DNA of 9,563 nt from an uncultured Aquabacterium sp. (GTDB taxonomy: Bacteria > Pseudomonadota > Gammaproteobacteria > Burkholderiales > Burkholderiaceae_C), in the NCBI GenBank assembly GCA_937923225.1, contig CALAKR010000320.1, forward strand, positions 1 through 9,563. Reading direction: 5' to 3'. Under the pieces are notes generated by a model. That model did no database searches. It saw nothing but the letters and a program-made list of their open reading frames with translations, and was not told the DNA's origin. Made by a program: the position numbers and the translations under genes. Shown here one piece after another: positions 8,844-9,563 of this stretch; the stretch's first letter is position 1, and every line of letters starts with the position of its first letter.

Positions 8844-9563
8844 ATGAGCACCAACCTGATCCGCGGCTTCGAGGTCGTCATCGGCCTGGAGACGCACGTC
8901 CAGCTGTCCACCGCGTCCAAGATCTTCTCGGGCGCCTCCACCCGCTTCGGCGCCGAGCCCAACACCCAGGCCTGCGCGGTCGACCTGGCCCTGCCCGGCA
9001 CCCTGCCCGTGATGAACACCGGCGCCGTGGACCGCGCCATCGCGCTGGGCCTGGCCGTGGGGGCCGTCGTGGCGCCGCGCTCCATCTTCGCGCGCAAGAA
9101 CTACTTCTACCCCGACCTGCCCAAGGGCTACCAGATCAGCCAATACGAGATCCCGGTGGTGCAAGGCGGCACCGTGGGCTTTTTCGTGGGCGAGCAGGCC
9201 CACACGGTGCGCCTGGTGCGCGCCCACCTCGAAGAAGACGCCGGCAAGTCGCTGCACGAGGACTTCGCCGGCTTCAACGGCGAAAAATCCAGTGGCATCG
9301 ACCTGAACCGCGCCGGCACGCCGCTGCTGGAAGTGGTCACCGAGCCCGACATGCGTTCGAGCAGCGAGGCCGTGGCCTATGCACGCGCGCTGCACACCCT
9401 GGTGGTGTGGCTGGGCATCTGCGACGGCAACATGCAGGAAGGCTCCTTCCGCTGCGACGCCAACGTGTCGGTGCGCCGCCCGGGCGCGCCTTTGGGCACG
9501 CGCCGCGAGATCAAGAACCTCAACAGCTTCAAGTTCCTGCAGCAGGCCATCGACGTCGAGATC
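8844..9563 (+). CDS. gatB: GatB, tRNA-dependent amidotransferase (kinase/transamidase) subunit, partial
   Basis: GatB binds the misacylated tRNA, activates the side-chain carboxylate with ATP and transfers ammonia received from GatA. The frame is open for 240 residues from the ATG at 8844 to the window end. This is about half of the usual 475-500, so the rest of the cradle domain and the C-terminal tRNA-binding helical/YqeY domains are outside. Recognisable motifs are [11 protein letters not shown] (11-21), the metal/catalytic start containing His18; [16 protein letters not shown] (87-102); the GatB signature [19 protein letters not shown] (152-170); and [12 protein letters not shown] (199-210), followed by REIKNLNSF. 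The start gives the family-typical N-terminus with VIGLE near residue 12. The Shine-Dalgarno sequence is weak. No stop or frameshift is present in the visible part. Confidence 0.97.
   Translation, partial: MSTNLIRGFEVVIGLETHVQLSTASKIFSGASTRFGAEPNTQACAVDLALPGTLPVMNTGAVDRAIALGLAVGAVVAPRSIFARKNYFYPDLPKGYQISQYEIPVVQGGTVGFFVGEQAHTVRLVRAHLEEDAGKSLHEDFAGFNGEKSSGIDLNRAGTPLLEVVTEPDMRSSSEAVAYARALHTLVVWLGICDGNMQEGSFRCDANVSVRRPGAPLGTRREIKNLNSFKFLQQAIDVEI

Overview
The window is high-GC DNA with tightly packed genes, and every protein reads as a member of the Betaproteobacteria, most likely Burkholderiales (Comamonadaceae/Leptothrix-like). That placement is an inference from protein sequence style, from base composition, and from the divergent pairing of mreB with gatC, which is familiar in this order. 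No tools were run, so the genus is not resolved. Every complete gene is intact. There are no frameshifts, mobile elements, CRISPR arrays, or tRNA or rRNA genes that I can see.

Left of about 6590, everything is on the minus strand. Reading in the direction of transcription, the order is mreB (5547-6590), mreC (4534-5508), mreD (4016-4537), mrdA/PBP2 (1803-3950), rodA (652-1806) and then coq7 (1-543, running off the window edge). The first five genes are the rod-shape elongasome. MreB is the cytoskeletal filament and MreC and MreD are its membrane linkers. PBP2 is the transpeptidase and RodA is the SEDS glycosyltransferase that pairs with it. mreC/mreD and mrdA/rodA overlap by four bases (ATGA), so each pair is probably translationally coupled. 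coq7 encodes the diiron hydroxylase of ubiquinone synthesis. It lies 108 bases after rodA behind a stem-loop and may or may not share the transcript.

Right of 6987, everything is on the plus strand: gatC (6987-7301), gatA (7298-8824) and gatB (8844 to the window end, about half the gene). Together they encode the tRNA-dependent amidotransferase GatCAB, which converts misacylated Asp-tRNA(Asn) and/or Glu-tRNA(Gln) to the correct aminoacyl-tRNA. gatC and gatA also overlap by ATGA.

Between the two clusters is a 396-base non-coding divergent control region (6591-6986). It contains candidate promoters for both directions, a dyad built from two copies of the self-complementary hexamer AGCGCT, and short hairpins in both presumed leaders.

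I found no evidence of an undescribed system. This is a conserved housekeeping region. The points worth a second look are small: structured intergenic segments, disordered Ala/Pro tails on PBP2 and MreC, and a cysteine pair in a RodA loop.
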